64,000 nt of DNA, from assembly GCF_040239565.1 (NCBI RefSeq), contig NZ_JBEHWS010000008.1, positions 62,001 to 126,000 of the forward strand, written 5' to 3'. Numbering within the stretch: position 1 is the first letter of the stretch; the number at the start of each line of letters is the position of its first letter. Position numbers and translations under genes: made by a program. The notes beneath the pieces are model-generated. The model had not been told where the DNA came from, ran no database searches, and was given only the letters and a program-made list of their open reading frames with translations. Origin of the DNA: Fulvimarina sp040239565. GTDB lineage: Bacteria; Pseudomonadota; Alphaproteobacteria; Rhizobiales; Rhizobiaceae. This document shows positions 54,352 through 63,260 of this stretch, in pieces.

Positions 54352-55749
54352 TCAGAGGAGGGGGCCGACGAGCCGCGCCATGTTTTCCAGGAGACGCTCC
54401 CGCCGCCGCCGCGAACGCCATTCCTGAAGACCGAGACGATCGCTCTGGGCCATATAGCCCGCCTGAATGCGCTCGAGCATCGCATTCGCTTCCTCGCCGT
54501 GCAGGATCAGGCTGATTTCGGCATTGAGGGTGAAGGAGCGCACATCGGCATTGCTCGATCCGATGACGCCGACGCGCCCGTCGATCGAGACGTTCTTGGC
54601 GTGAAGCAGGCGATCGCGATAACGGTATATCGTGATGCCGGCGGACATCAGCTCGTCGTAATAGGAACGCTGGGCAAAACTGACGAGGCGCTGGTCGGCG
54701 ATCCGCGAGACGATGAGGTCCACCGTCACGCCGCGCGCGACGGCGTTCTTGAGTGCGATCAACAGGGCCTCGTCCGGGATGAGATAGGGTGAGACGATGA
54801 CCAGCCGCTCGCTGGCGCCATGGACCAGCTCCACCAGCAGGCGTTCGAATCCCGGGACGTCGAAGTCCGGGCCGCTGGGCATCGCCTGAAGCGCTGCATC
54901 GCCTGCGGCTTCGGGGATTTCGATGGGCTCGAGTTCCTGCCGGGTTTCCAGATACCAGTCGCTTGCGAAGACCGCTTCGAGCGCCGCGACGACCGGACCT
55001 TCGACGCGGGCCACCAGTTCGTCGTTGACGATGCCTGGCCGAAAATCGCGGTCGACGATATTCTGGGAGCCGATGAAGCCGACCGTTCCGTCGATGATGC
55101 AGAGCTTGCGGTGGTTGCGCAGATCGCCGCGCGCGCGGCGGAGGGCCGCGAGGCGCACGGGTAGGACGAGCCTCGCCTCGATCGAGCGAAATTCCAGCAT
55201 CGCGATGGTACGCTCCGCCCAGGTGCGCGAGCCGAGTGCGTCCAGCATCACGCGGACTTTGACGCCGCGCTTTCTCGCGCGAGCAAGGGCTTCCGCGACG
55301 CTTTGGCCGGTGCGATCGTCGGCGAAGATATAGGTGAGGAGATGGACCGTTCGTTCGGCGCCGTCGATCTCGCGAATGAGGGCTTCGATCGTCCCGTCGT
55401 AATGGGTGTGGAAGTCGATGCGGTTTCCGCCGCTGACAGGAAATCCGCCGAGCTTTTCGGCAAGGCGTGAGATCGGCGTTCGGGTCGCGCCGCTTTTCCC
55501 CAACTCTGCGCCGATCGTGTTCCGCATGACCTCGGTCGCCGCAAAACGCTTGCGCCGCCAGGTCGGGAAACGGGCCCTGCCCAACAGGCGATAGGCGACG
55601 AGCGCCGGAATGGGCAGAAAGAGGACGAGCAGCAGCCAGGTTCGCGCGGCTTCCGGCGGGCGGCTCATGGGGATGACGACGATCATCACCAGCCGAACCG
55701 CCCATTCGCAGAGCAGATAGTAGAGGGCGAGGCTGGAGGCGTCGAACAT
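54352..55749 (-). CDS. cls: Cardiolipin synthase
   Basis: 465 residues. Two N-terminal membrane helices (about 8-25 and 38-58), then two phospholipase-D halves with H-x-K/N motifs: HRKLCIIDGTVGFIGSQNI and HAKNVSIDGRVGVIGSSNAD. Makes cardiolipin in the inner membrane. The first motif reads HRK where HxK is expected, so it is intact. It stands alone, 87 bp after ald on the same strand. Confidence 0.93.
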   Translation of the reverse strand: MFDASSLALYYLLCEWAVRLVMIVVIPMSRPPEAARTWLLLVLFLPIPALVAYRLLGRARFPTWRRKRFAATEVMRNTIGAELGKSGATRTPISRLAEKLGGFPVSGGNRIDFHTHYDGTIEALIREIDGAERTVHLLTYIFADDRTGQSVAEALARARKRGVKVRVMLDALGSRTWAERTIAMLEFRSIEARLVLPVRLAALRRARGDLRNHRKLCIIDGTVGFIGSQNIVDRDFRPGIVNDELVARVEGPVVAALEAVFASDWYLETRQELEPIEIPEAAGDAALQAMPSGPDFDVPGFERLLVELVHGASERLVIVSPYLIPDEALLIALKNAVARGVTVDLIVSRIADQRLVSFAQRSYYDELMSAGITIYRYRDRLLHAKNVSIDGRVGVIGSSNADVRSFTLNAEISLILHGEEANAMLERIQAGYMAQSDRLGLQEWRSRRRRERLLENMARLVGPLL

Positions 55750-55944
55750 CAGGCTGGTGCAGGCTTACGGTTGGAGACGGGCGGCCCCTACGAAATCGCG
55801 ATCACGGGTGTAGCGCGCCACTGGGTTTGGCGAATTTGTCATTCGTTTTGGCAGTAAACTGAAATCCGAATTTAAACCTCATTCGGCATCACCTTGTCTT
55901 ACCCATCAAACACCCTCGGCTATCTCGAAGAGCTTGGGACGAAC

Positions 55945-56199
55945 ATGACGGCTCACTGCAATACCGAGGAATGTCGGCACTGCCGAAAGAGTGTCCTTCA
56001 GTCGCTCATCTCGCACTTCGGGCGCGATCAGGTCTACGTCAATGAACCTCTGCTGGAGCGGTCGATGCGCTGCTCGAAATGCGGCGGGCGGAGGGTGAAG
56101 CTCTTTCTAGAGGCCAACACGGGCGGTGACGCCGCAGATTCGGCACCGAAAGAGCCCAAGCCGTTTGCCCACCTCCAGCCGAAGACAGACCGAACTTAA
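55945..56199 (+). CDS. Small zinc-ribbon-like protein
   Basis: 84 residues from ATG 55945; an in-frame TTG at 55894 would add 17. Cys pattern CNTEECRHC near the N-terminus and CSKCGG (about residue 43) make a likely zinc site; a Lys/Pro-rich tail follows. Similar small proteins occur in Rhizobiales with unknown function. Confidence 0.65.
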   Translation: MTAHCNTEECRHCRKSVLQSLISHFGRDQVYVNEPLLERSMRCSKCGGRRVKLFLEANTGGDAADSAPKEPKPFAHLQPKTDRT

Positions 56200-56299
56200 A
56201 AGGCCGTATTTGCGGTCCTTATTCGCTCGACGGGAACATTTGTCGAACCGGTGGGTTTTTGCAGAAGTCCAACACCGGGCTCACGCTAAAGGAGCCCGC

Positions 56300-57205
56300 A
56301 TGCCGACATTTCCAAAAGCCAACGATCGTCTAACCATCCTAAGCGAGTTTGGAACTGACCCAGGATCTCTGCGGGCGGGCACCTATATTCCCAAGAATTT
56401 CCCGAACAACGGTCCGCTTGTCGTCGTGCTACACGGCAGCAGTCAGTCGGCGGAAAGCTATGACATTGGATCAGGCTGGTCTACACTTGCCGACGAATGC
56501 GGTATAGCGCTCCTTTTTCCGGAGCAAAGAAAGATCAACAATCCTCTCCGCAGCTTCAATTGGTACAAACTTGGCGATAGCTACCGCGACGGCGGCGAAC
56601 CACTTTCTATTCGTCAAATGATCAGTCAGGTCGTGGATAATCACGCCATTGACCCCTCGCGCGTCTTTATCACGGGGATGTCCTCAGGCGGTGCCATGAC
56701 GTCTGTAATGCTGGCGACGTATCCGGAAGTTTTCGCGGGAGGCGCAATTATCGGCGGGCTGCCCTACCGCACCGCGAACACTGTGGCGCAGGCGATCTTT
56801 CGCATGAGGGGTTATCAAGGTCCGTCGGACCGCAGCCTCGACGCGGCTGTGCGTAAAGCCTCGAAATTCAACGGTGTCTGGCCAACAATTTCGGTTTGGC
56901 ATGGCAGAAGCGATACGACCGTCGACATTTCCAACGCTGATTCGATCGTCCGACAGTGGCAGAAAATTCACAAGGTCGAAGGGGCACCGTCTCGGGTGGA
57001 GGAGGTCGATGGTTGCCCTCGACAGATCTGGTGTGACGCGGGCGGGCGGGTGTTAATTGAGGAGTACATCATCCCAGGAATGGGTCACGGCACGCCGTTA
57101 AAAGCCATGGGAGACGATGGCCTCGGGCAAGAAGGCAAGTATATGCTAGAAGTTGGTATTTCCTCGACTCGCCGCATCGCAGATTTCTGGGGCCTCACAC
57201 ATTAG
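56300..57205 (+). CDS. PHB depolymerase-family esterase
   Basis: 301 residues from ATG 56300 (AAAGGAG upstream). Alpha/beta-hydrolase: LVVVLHGSSQSAESYDIGSG for the oxyanion strand, nucleophile Ser in FITGMSSGGAMTSVML, acid in WHGRSDTTVDISNAD, His in IPGMGHGTPLK. No signal peptide is visible. It belongs to the LpqC/PHB depolymerase esterase group, which also includes feruloyl esterases, so the true substrate is open. Confidence 0.85.
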   Translation: MPTFPKANDRLTILSEFGTDPGSLRAGTYIPKNFPNNGPLVVVLHGSSQSAESYDIGSGWSTLADECGIALLFPEQRKINNPLRSFNWYKLGDSYRDGGEPLSIRQMISQVVDNHAIDPSRVFITGMSSGGAMTSVMLATYPEVFAGGAIIGGLPYRTANTVAQAIFRMRGYQGPSDRSLDAAVRKASKFNGVWPTISVWHGRSDTTVDISNADSIVRQWQKIHKVEGAPSRVEEVDGCPRQIWCDAGGRVLIEEYIIPGMGHGTPLKAMGDDGLGQEGKYMLEVGISSTRRIADFWGLTH

Positions 57206-57292
57206 GTGACTATTTCCGGCTGTTTTCCATTAGCATTACACAAGAGAATAACGCTTAATTCTGCTTCAGGGTGGCAGCGGATCAATGCGCTT

Positions 57293-57529
57293 TTAGCGAA
57301 TCCAATGCGAAATTAAAAGCAAGGTGGCTATGAACACATACGTTCCGCCTTTTTCCCGCACAAGCACCGATATCTCGTGTTGGTCGCCATCGGGAAGCAC
57401 GTCGCCAGCCAATCCCGGCAATGTCTCGATTGCTTTTTTGCGGATGTCGGCATCTGAAACGCAAAAAACACCGACGCTATCGCGGCTGATCTTATCGTTA
57501 TCTCTGACGTCAAAGAAATAAGTATTCAT
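57293..57529 (-). CDS. DUF6894-like small protein
   Basis: 78 residues: MNTYFFDVRDNDKISRDSVG, then DADIRKKAIETLPGLAGDVL and QHEISVLVREKGG. This is the pattern of the DUF6894 proteins common in Methylobacterium and rhizobia, which are of unknown function. AGGAAC precedes ATG 57529. The C-terminus (FIATLLLISHWIR) is more hydrophobic than usual. Confidence 0.75.
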   Translation of the reverse strand: MNTYFFDVRDNDKISRDSVGVFCVSDADIRKKAIETLPGLAGDVLPDGDQHEISVLVREKGGTYVFIATLLLISHWIR

Positions 57530-57613
57530 GATAGTTCCTGACTTGCGACAAATTAATAATAAAGCGCCTGTTTATAAATAAAACCATTATGCCGTAATGT
57601 TAGTGATCAAATG

Positions 57614-58366
57614 TTAATAAGCGGCCCTTTCGAGGAATACACGACTTGTTGCTTGAAGGCGCCTCAGATGGAGGTAATCGTCTTTAAACTCCGCAAATTC
57701 CATGAGCGCTTTTGGATTACAAACGGTCATCTGATTGCGCTTCCGCGTGATAAACCCCATTTCAGTGAGCTGCATCAGCACACGGTTCGCGTGAACAATC
57801 GTGACGCCGAGGGTTTCACCGATTTCGGATTGGGTGATGGGCAAATGAAAGCTGTTGTCTTCGACGAGGCCTACGCTTTGGAGCCGAACCATCAGCTCGC
57901 ATAACAGGTGAGCAACTCGGCGGTCGGCGGGCCGGGCACCGAGGCCAACAATCCATTCCCGTAAAATCGCTTCGTCCACCAGCGTCGCCCACCATAGAGC
58001 ACGGGTAATGCTGGGATAGTTTTCAGTCAGGTCGAGAACCGTCTCGTAGGGTATATAGGCGACGGTAGAGGGCCCTAACGTGGCAATGGAATGATCCATC
58101 TGCCCGAGAATTGCGATATGAAGGTCGCAAAAGTCACCTGGGATCAGATAAGCCATGATCTGGCGGTGCCCATCGGGCAGTAGTTTATACCGACAGGCAA
58201 AGCCACTCATCATGAGGTGGACATTTTTCGGGCTTTCGCCTTCTTTGATCAGATCCTGCTTCCGTGTGATCAACCGGCCCGACGAGCCGATCTCGTCAAG
58301 CATTCGTCGATCAGAATCAGTCAGATCGACAACCTGCTCCAGTTTTCTGACAAGAGGATTTTCCAA
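57614..58366 (-). CDS. Crp/Fnr-family transcriptional regulator
   Basis: 250 residues from TTG 58366, supported by GGGAG seven bases upstream. N-terminal cyclic-nucleotide-type sensor domain (about 20-140, LIKEGESPKNVHLMMSGFAC; YLIPGDFCDLHIAILG), C-terminal winged helix (ITQSEIGETLGVTIVHANRV). There is no four-Cys cluster of FNR. This subgroup is common in rhizobia next to DUF6894 genes and may respond to stress; the ligand is unknown. Confidence 0.9.
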   Translation of the reverse strand: MENPLVRKLEQVVDLTDSDRRMLDEIGSSGRLITRKQDLIKEGESPKNVHLMMSGFACRYKLLPDGHRQIMAYLIPGDFCDLHIAILGQMDHSIATLGPSTVAYIPYETVLDLTENYPSITRALWWATLVDEAILREWIVGLGARPADRRVAHLLCELMVRLQSVGLVEDNSFHLPITQSEIGETLGVTIVHANRVLMQLTEMGFITRKRNQMTVCNPKALMEFAEFKDDYLHLRRLQATSRVFLERAAY

Positions 58367-58519
58367 ATTTAAAACTCCCGGAGACCGTCACGGATCAAAG
58401 GCAAAGAGATTTCACCTCATTGGTCCTGATGATACCACTAGAAATTCTGGAAATATAAAACCTAGGTTATAGATTGAAGGTAATTATTCGGACATTCTCT
58501 CTCCAAGCGGAGACTCACA

Positions 58520-58759
58520 ATGTCGAATTCCATGCAATTCCTCGTAACCGAAGCCATCCGTCGCGTTCAATCAGCCGGCCTTGTTCTTTTGGTTGACGAT
58601 GAAACGCGCCGGATCGCATGCGAACTGAATGAGAATGATGCTTCTCATCATCAGATGATCGCGACAATGCTTACGACCGCAGCCTGCCAAGAAGGGGTCG
58701 GCATGCGCTTGGAGCGCAACGTTTCCACACTCACGACATCCAGTCTGCCGGTGCGATAA
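58520..58759 (+). CDS. Small hypothetical protein
   Basis: 79 residues with GGAG upstream of ATG 58520. Sequence includes FLVTEAIRRVQSAGLVLLVD and IATMLTTAACQEGVGM. Small soluble protein; unknown family. It is divergent from the Crp/Fnr gene with 153 bp between and may be its target. Confidence 0.55.
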   Translation: MSNSMQFLVTEAIRRVQSAGLVLLVDDETRRIACELNENDASHHQMIATMLTTAACQEGVGMRLERNVSTLTTSSLPVR

Positions 58760-59307
58760 ATACGGCGCTCGTAAGACTGACCTGTCAGTGGCGCTAAACG
58801 ATCCTGAATGAAACAGAATGCGGTGCTTCCGTTCCATATAATGCAGATTGGAAACAACATAACGCGCGCGCAACGAGGCGCAACTTGAATGTCCTAGAAA
58901 GTCGCAATCGAACTTCGCTTGATCCATAAATTCTAGGCATTTTGAGCCTACCGCCAGAAGATGCGCTAGTGGCGCAATTTGAGTTTGGTTCGGGACCGCC
59001 ATTCAGCGCAGCTCAACACTGGTCTCAAAGCCGGCCTGTAAATCCTCAACGCCCGTGTTCCTAAGCTTATCATGCGTCTGCAGCGTCAGCGTAAAATGCG
59101 GTTTGTAAAGTGCCCGATCGCGATCGCGTATTGCCCAGGAGCGGCGCTCTTTCGCCAAACCGAGTGTCAAACCGCTCGACGACTTCCCCTGTCCGATCGC
59201 TCCCCAAACCCTTTATCTTTCGACGTTTTCGCGAAATCCCGTATATTTCCGCTTATTCCCGCCTGTCGCCATACCCAGTGTCAGACAACAGCGGGGCCGC
59301 GCGAAAA
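58760..59307. other. Non-coding or degenerate stretch
   Basis: 548 bp of lower GC than the average with no frame I trust. A minus-strand frame at 58571-59002 overlaps the small gene and lacks a ribosome site. I see no tRNA-like or repeat structure. Confidence 0.4.
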
Positions 59308-60339
59308 TCATGACGACTTTACCCGATCCTCGCTTCCGCCCACGAAGACGGCAAACTTTTGGGTCGCCTGGAATTTCGAGCATATGATGACCAGCATCGC
59401 AGTCAGAGGAACCGCGAGGAGGCCGCCGGCCACACCCCAGAGCCAGCCCCAGAAGAGCAGCGACAGGATGATGGTGATCGGCGGCAGGGATACCCCCTTT
59501 GACTGGAGCATGGGATAGACGAAGTTGCTGATGACCAGCTGCAGGATGACGAAGCCGGTAAAGACGACAAGCGGCATCACCCATCCGCCATACTGGATGA
59601 AGGCATAGAGCGTCGGCGGCAGGATGCCGATAATATTGCCGATCACCGGAATGAAGTTGAGCAGGAAATTCAGGATACCCCAGATCACGGCGAGATCGAG
59701 CCCGAGCGCAAACGCCCACGCAAAGGATGCGACCCCGGTGATGAAGCTCGTCAGCGTCGTCATGGCGAGATAGCTGCGCAGGCTGTCGGCCATCTCAGTC
59801 ACGGTCTGCGAGATCACGCGGTTGTCGCCGGTCTCGTATTCCTGCCGGAACTTGTAGGCGAGCTTCGGAACCTCCGGAAAGCCGAGGATCACGATGACTG
59901 AGACGACGCCCATATAGCTGAGAACGGTATAGATATCGCCAAGAATTGTGCGGCTCATCGCGAGCACCCGCTCGAACGAGCCGATCTCGTCGGGCAGGAC
60001 CGGCAAGTTGTTCTCTCGCGCCCATTGGGAATAGTTCTCGAAAACCGCTTCGAATTCCTGCTGCCGTTCGACGAAGTTCTGCGCGACTTGCGTCAGGGCA
60101 TAGAAGATGATGCCGAAGAAGAGGAGCAGGCCGAAGATGAGAACGACTACCGTTATGGCATAGCTCAGTGTGGGCGGGCCGAGGCGGTTGGCCCAACGCT
60201 TGATCGGCCAGGCCGAGGCTATGATGCAGAACGAGACGACGATGGGCATGAGAACGGGATAACCGATCTTCACCGCCGCGACCGTCAGAATGATCGCGAT
60301 GATCACGAGCAGGCGGTTTCGCATCAGGTCGGGCTGCAT
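59308..60339 (-). CDS. AI-2E family (PerM-type) membrane transporter
   Basis: 343 residues with about eight membrane helices: LLVIIAIILTVAAVKIGYPV at the start, a soluble segment (about 95-150), then FLLNFIPVIGNIIGILPPTL, the family signature region, and LVISNFVYPMLQSKGVSLPP. The family includes an AI-2 exporter and Na+/H+ antiporters, so the cargo is not known. It stands alone on the minus strand. Confidence 0.9.
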   Translation of the reverse strand: MQPDLMRNRLLVIIAIILTVAAVKIGYPVLMPIVVSFCIIASAWPIKRWANRLGPPTLSYAITVVVLIFGLLLFFGIIFYALTQVAQNFVERQQEFEAVFENYSQWARENNLPVLPDEIGSFERVLAMSRTILGDIYTVLSYMGVVSVIVILGFPEVPKLAYKFRQEYETGDNRVISQTVTEMADSLRSYLAMTTLTSFITGVASFAWAFALGLDLAVIWGILNFLLNFIPVIGNIIGILPPTLYAFIQYGGWVMPLVVFTGFVILQLVISNFVYPMLQSKGVSLPPITIILSLLFWGWLWGVAGGLLAVPLTAMLVIICSKFQATQKFAVFVGGSEDRVKSS

Positions 60340-60571
60340 CGGCTCTCCACGTCAAGCGTCTTCGCGCCCATCATGACGGCGCGTTGAAAAAACCGCCGAA
60401 GCCGGAGGCCGGTCTACGACCTTCCGAAGTTCGGACGGCCACGAAATCCTTGCCCTTCGTTATCCGCAACGGTTCGAAGCGCCGCTGGTTGCGGAGGGAA
60501 TGGCGAACGTTCTTTCGCCGACGAAGATCTTTTTGCGGCATTGGCCGGCTGAGGACCGCGCGTGGTTGGTG

Positions 60572-62260
60572 TCAGGCCAACCAGCCTGGGAGCCCATGAG
60601 GGGCCCGGCCTGTGACCGCAGCCTCGACGCAGCCAGCGAGACTTGCGAGCCGCACTGCACAGCCCGAAAGAGCCGGTCCGTAATGGGCGTATTTGCCTGA
60701 ATTGGTGACGACGGCCCTCGCGTCGACCGGAAACAGCGGCCGGACGATCGAGCACCAGCAGAGATCGGTATGAACCCGGACACCGGCCTGTTCGAGGCGG
60801 GCGAGAACGCCTTCTTGTTCCAGCTCCGTCTTCACGGCATGCCCGAGTGTGACGATCAGCACGACGCTTGCATGAATGCGCCGTCCATCGAGTGCTACGG
60901 CCAGCCGGCGGCATTCCTCAAGCGAGGCATGCGGGCTGCCGATCGCGACGAGATCGATCGCGTCCGGGCCGCTGTTCAGCTTGACCAACGCTTCGGCAAA
61001 GTCCGAGTGGCCGATCTTGTGATGGGGCACGTCTGCGACCTCGAAGTCCTCGGCCTCTGGCGTCACGCCGGCAATGTGCAGCATTGGGGCGGAAGACGTG
61101 GTTCCGAAGGCAGCGCAGAGCGTCTTCAGATCGTCCACGGTAGGCCCGCTCTGCTCGATCCCGCGGATAAGGGGAATGCGGTCCGGCGATTTGAGACCGG
61201 CGAGATAGCCGATGAGCGGCCAGATGAGGTCATCGGCGCCCTTGGGCAGATCGATGTCGACCACGGTCCCTGGTCGGCGGTTGTCGTCGAGATAGACGCC
61301 GGAAAGAGGCGCACGGCCGGTGATCGCAGTGCAGAGATCGAGGAAGTCGGGATGCTTTTCGGTGCGCGCGCCGAGCACGCTGTTGGCATAGATGACGGCG
61401 TTCGATTCCGACCAGGCGATATCTTCGCCGAAGCGCGGCGGGCCTTCGAGGAGGTAGGGCGAGCAGGTGAAGCTCGGCTGGCAGCCCAATTCGACATAGC
61501 AGTCCGCGAGGCGCTGGGCGGGTTTGCCGAAATCCGACGCGATGCCCTGCGTGCGCCAAGCCCCATGTTCGACTGAGATCGCGTTCATCGTCGTCGGGAT
61601 TGAGACCCTTGCGCCAAGCCCCGCCATTCGCTCGGCGAAGGTGAGGTTGGCCGGGCTCGCATAGATGCAGCCGTCGATATGGGCGCGGGTGACGTCGAGG
61701 AGTTCGCTCGCGCCCTGTTGTCGGGCCATGGCGCAGATGATGCGCATGGCGATTTGCGCGGCCTCGCCCTGTTCGCCGCCGAGTGTGGCTCGGTCTTCGG
61801 TGGTCAGGGTGAGCGGTTCGTTTGACGACGGATCGAGCGGATGGGAGCTGCTGTCAAATGCGATCGCGTCGGGGGCGATCTGGATGGTGCTCGCGGCAGA
61901 GGCTGCTTCGTAAGCCTCCCGTCCGAGCCGCACGACCGGGATGATGACGCCAAACATCTCCGCCGCGACCAGTGCGCCAAGAGTGAGGACATCCTCCGGT
62001 CCCGCAAACACGAGTGCGGTCGGCGCCTTGCCGGCGAGGGCGAGATCGAGAAAGACGCCCGAGCCGGAACAGGAGCCCCGGCTCGTCGGCATGATTAGGA
62101 CCTTTCCGCACACGGTCTCGCCGTTTTGCGGGTGGTGCACGTCAACAATTCGTCCGTCCATGGGATCGACGCCACCCCAGAAGCTCAAGGGCTCGTCGAG
62201 CGCGAGGACGTCGCCTTGACCGCGGCCGGCGAGAATGTTGCGGAAGGCGGTTCCGCTCAC
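60572..62260 (-). CDS. Aconitase X, fused type (cis-3-hydroxy-L-proline dehydratase candidate)
   Basis: 562 residues from GTG 62260, overlapping the epimerase stop (GTGA). The first ~140 residues are the small-subunit swivel domain (VCGKVLIMPTSRGSCSGSGV) and the rest is the catalytic part (ASPANLTFAERMAGLGARVS; GCQPSFTCSPYLLEGPP; THPDFLDLCTAITGRAPLSG-like stretch near residue 300), so the two are fused. Conserved Cys (TSRGSCSG, TCSPY) could bind the iron-sulfur or iron cluster of this group. With the epimerase and FAD dehydrogenase it suits hydroxyproline breakdown. Confidence 0.86.
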   Translation of the reverse strand: MSGTAFRNILAGRGQGDVLALDEPLSFWGGVDPMDGRIVDVHHPQNGETVCGKVLIMPTSRGSCSGSGVFLDLALAGKAPTALVFAGPEDVLTLGALVAAEMFGVIIPVVRLGREAYEAASAASTIQIAPDAIAFDSSSHPLDPSSNEPLTLTTEDRATLGGEQGEAAQIAMRIICAMARQQGASELLDVTRAHIDGCIYASPANLTFAERMAGLGARVSIPTTMNAISVEHGAWRTQGIASDFGKPAQRLADCYVELGCQPSFTCSPYLLEGPPRFGEDIAWSESNAVIYANSVLGARTEKHPDFLDLCTAITGRAPLSGVYLDDNRRPGTVVDIDLPKGADDLIWPLIGYLAGLKSPDRIPLIRGIEQSGPTVDDLKTLCAAFGTTSSAPMLHIAGVTPEAEDFEVADVPHHKIGHSDFAEALVKLNSGPDAIDLVAIGSPHASLEECRRLAVALDGRRIHASVVLIVTLGHAVKTELEQEGVLARLEQAGVRVHTDLCWCSIVRPLFPVDARAVVTNSGKYAHYGPALSGCAVRLASLAGCVEAAVTGRAPHGLPGWLA

Positions 62261-63258
62261 AGGACGCTGAAGCCGGCGGCGAACGGGTCGCGGTCGTCGA
62301 TGAAGATCGTGTTGATTCCGGTCTGCCGCGCCCAGCCGGCTATGGAGGGGACGATCGCGGAATAGTCGCCGACGGTCGTCGCGGCCTCGACGCGTCCCCG
62401 GAAGAGCGAGCCGATGATCGACTCGTGCACGAAGTCGTCGCCGACCTTCAGCCTGCCCTTCGCCGCGAGCTGCGCCATGCGCGCCGAGGTGCCGGTGCCG
62501 CAGGGGGAGCGGTCGATCGCCTTGGCGCCGTAGAAAACCGCGTTGCGGGCATGGGCTTCGGGGTGTTTCGCTACGCCAGTCCAGAGAACATGGGTTAGAC
62601 CGGCGATCTCCGGATGGAGCGGGTGGACGAACTCGTATTTCGCATTGAGCGCTTCCCGAAGGCGTGGCGACAGGGCGACCAGATCGCCGGCTGAGAAGTC
62701 GCTCATGTCGCGGAATGCCTTTTGCGGCTCGACGATGGCGTAGAAATTGCCGCCGTAGGCGACGTCGACGGCAAGCTCGCCGATACCCTCGACCTCGACG
62801 GTGAGGCCTTCGGAATGAAGAAAACCCGGCACATTTGTGAGCCGAACCTCCTCCACAAAACGGCCATCCTGGCGGTAGGCGATGTCGACCCGGCCGGCCG
62901 GTGTTTCGAGCGCGAGCTTGCCGGGCTCACGCGGACTGATCAGGCCGTTTTCCAGCGCCATGGTGACGGTGCCGATCGTGCCGTGGCCGCACATGGGGAG
63001 GCAGCCGGAGGTCTCGATATAGAGGACAGCGACGTCGCAATCTTCGCGCGTCGGCGGGTAGAGGATCGCGCCGGACATCATGTCGTGGCCGCGCGGCTCG
63101 AACATCAGGCCGGTGCGAATCCAGTCGTAGTCGCGGATGAAATGGGCGCGCTTTTCCAGCATGTTCGCGCCCTTGAGATGAGGACCGCCACCGACCACGA
63201 GCCGCACGGGATTGCCGCAAGTATGGCCGTCGAGACAGGAAAAGGTGTGGTTGGCCAT
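62257..63258 (-). CDS. 4-hydroxyproline 2-epimerase (proline racemase family)
   Basis: 333 residues from ATG 63258. Both catalytic Cys of the two-base mechanism are present: Cys90 in GCLPMCGHGTIG and Cys253 in DRSPCGTGTSARM. That favours an epimerase over the trans-3-hydroxyproline dehydratases, in which the second Cys is Thr. It inverts trans-4-hydroxy-L-proline to the cis-D form. It is coupled to the FAD dehydrogenase upstream (2-bp gap) and to aconitase X. Confidence 0.9.
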   Translation of the reverse strand: MANHTFSCLDGHTCGNPVRLVVGGGPHLKGANMLEKRAHFIRDYDWIRTGLMFEPRGHDMMSGAILYPPTREDCDVAVLYIETSGCLPMCGHGTIGTVTMALENGLISPREPGKLALETPAGRVDIAYRQDGRFVEEVRLTNVPGFLHSEGLTVEVEGIGELAVDVAYGGNFYAIVEPQKAFRDMSDFSAGDLVALSPRLREALNAKYEFVHPLHPEIAGLTHVLWTGVAKHPEAHARNAVFYGAKAIDRSPCGTGTSARMAQLAAKGRLKVGDDFVHESIIGSLFRGRVEAATTVGDYSAIVPSIAGWARQTGINTIFIDDRDPFAAGFSVL

Positions 63259-63260
63259 GG

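Noticed and set aside
53212..55705. Long frames opposite ald and overlapping cls (both strands)
   Set aside because: Shadows of ald and cls, whose motifs are complete in the other frames.
58571..59002. 143-residue minus-strand frame
   Set aside because: Overlaps a small gene with a better ribosome site and shows no family resemblance.
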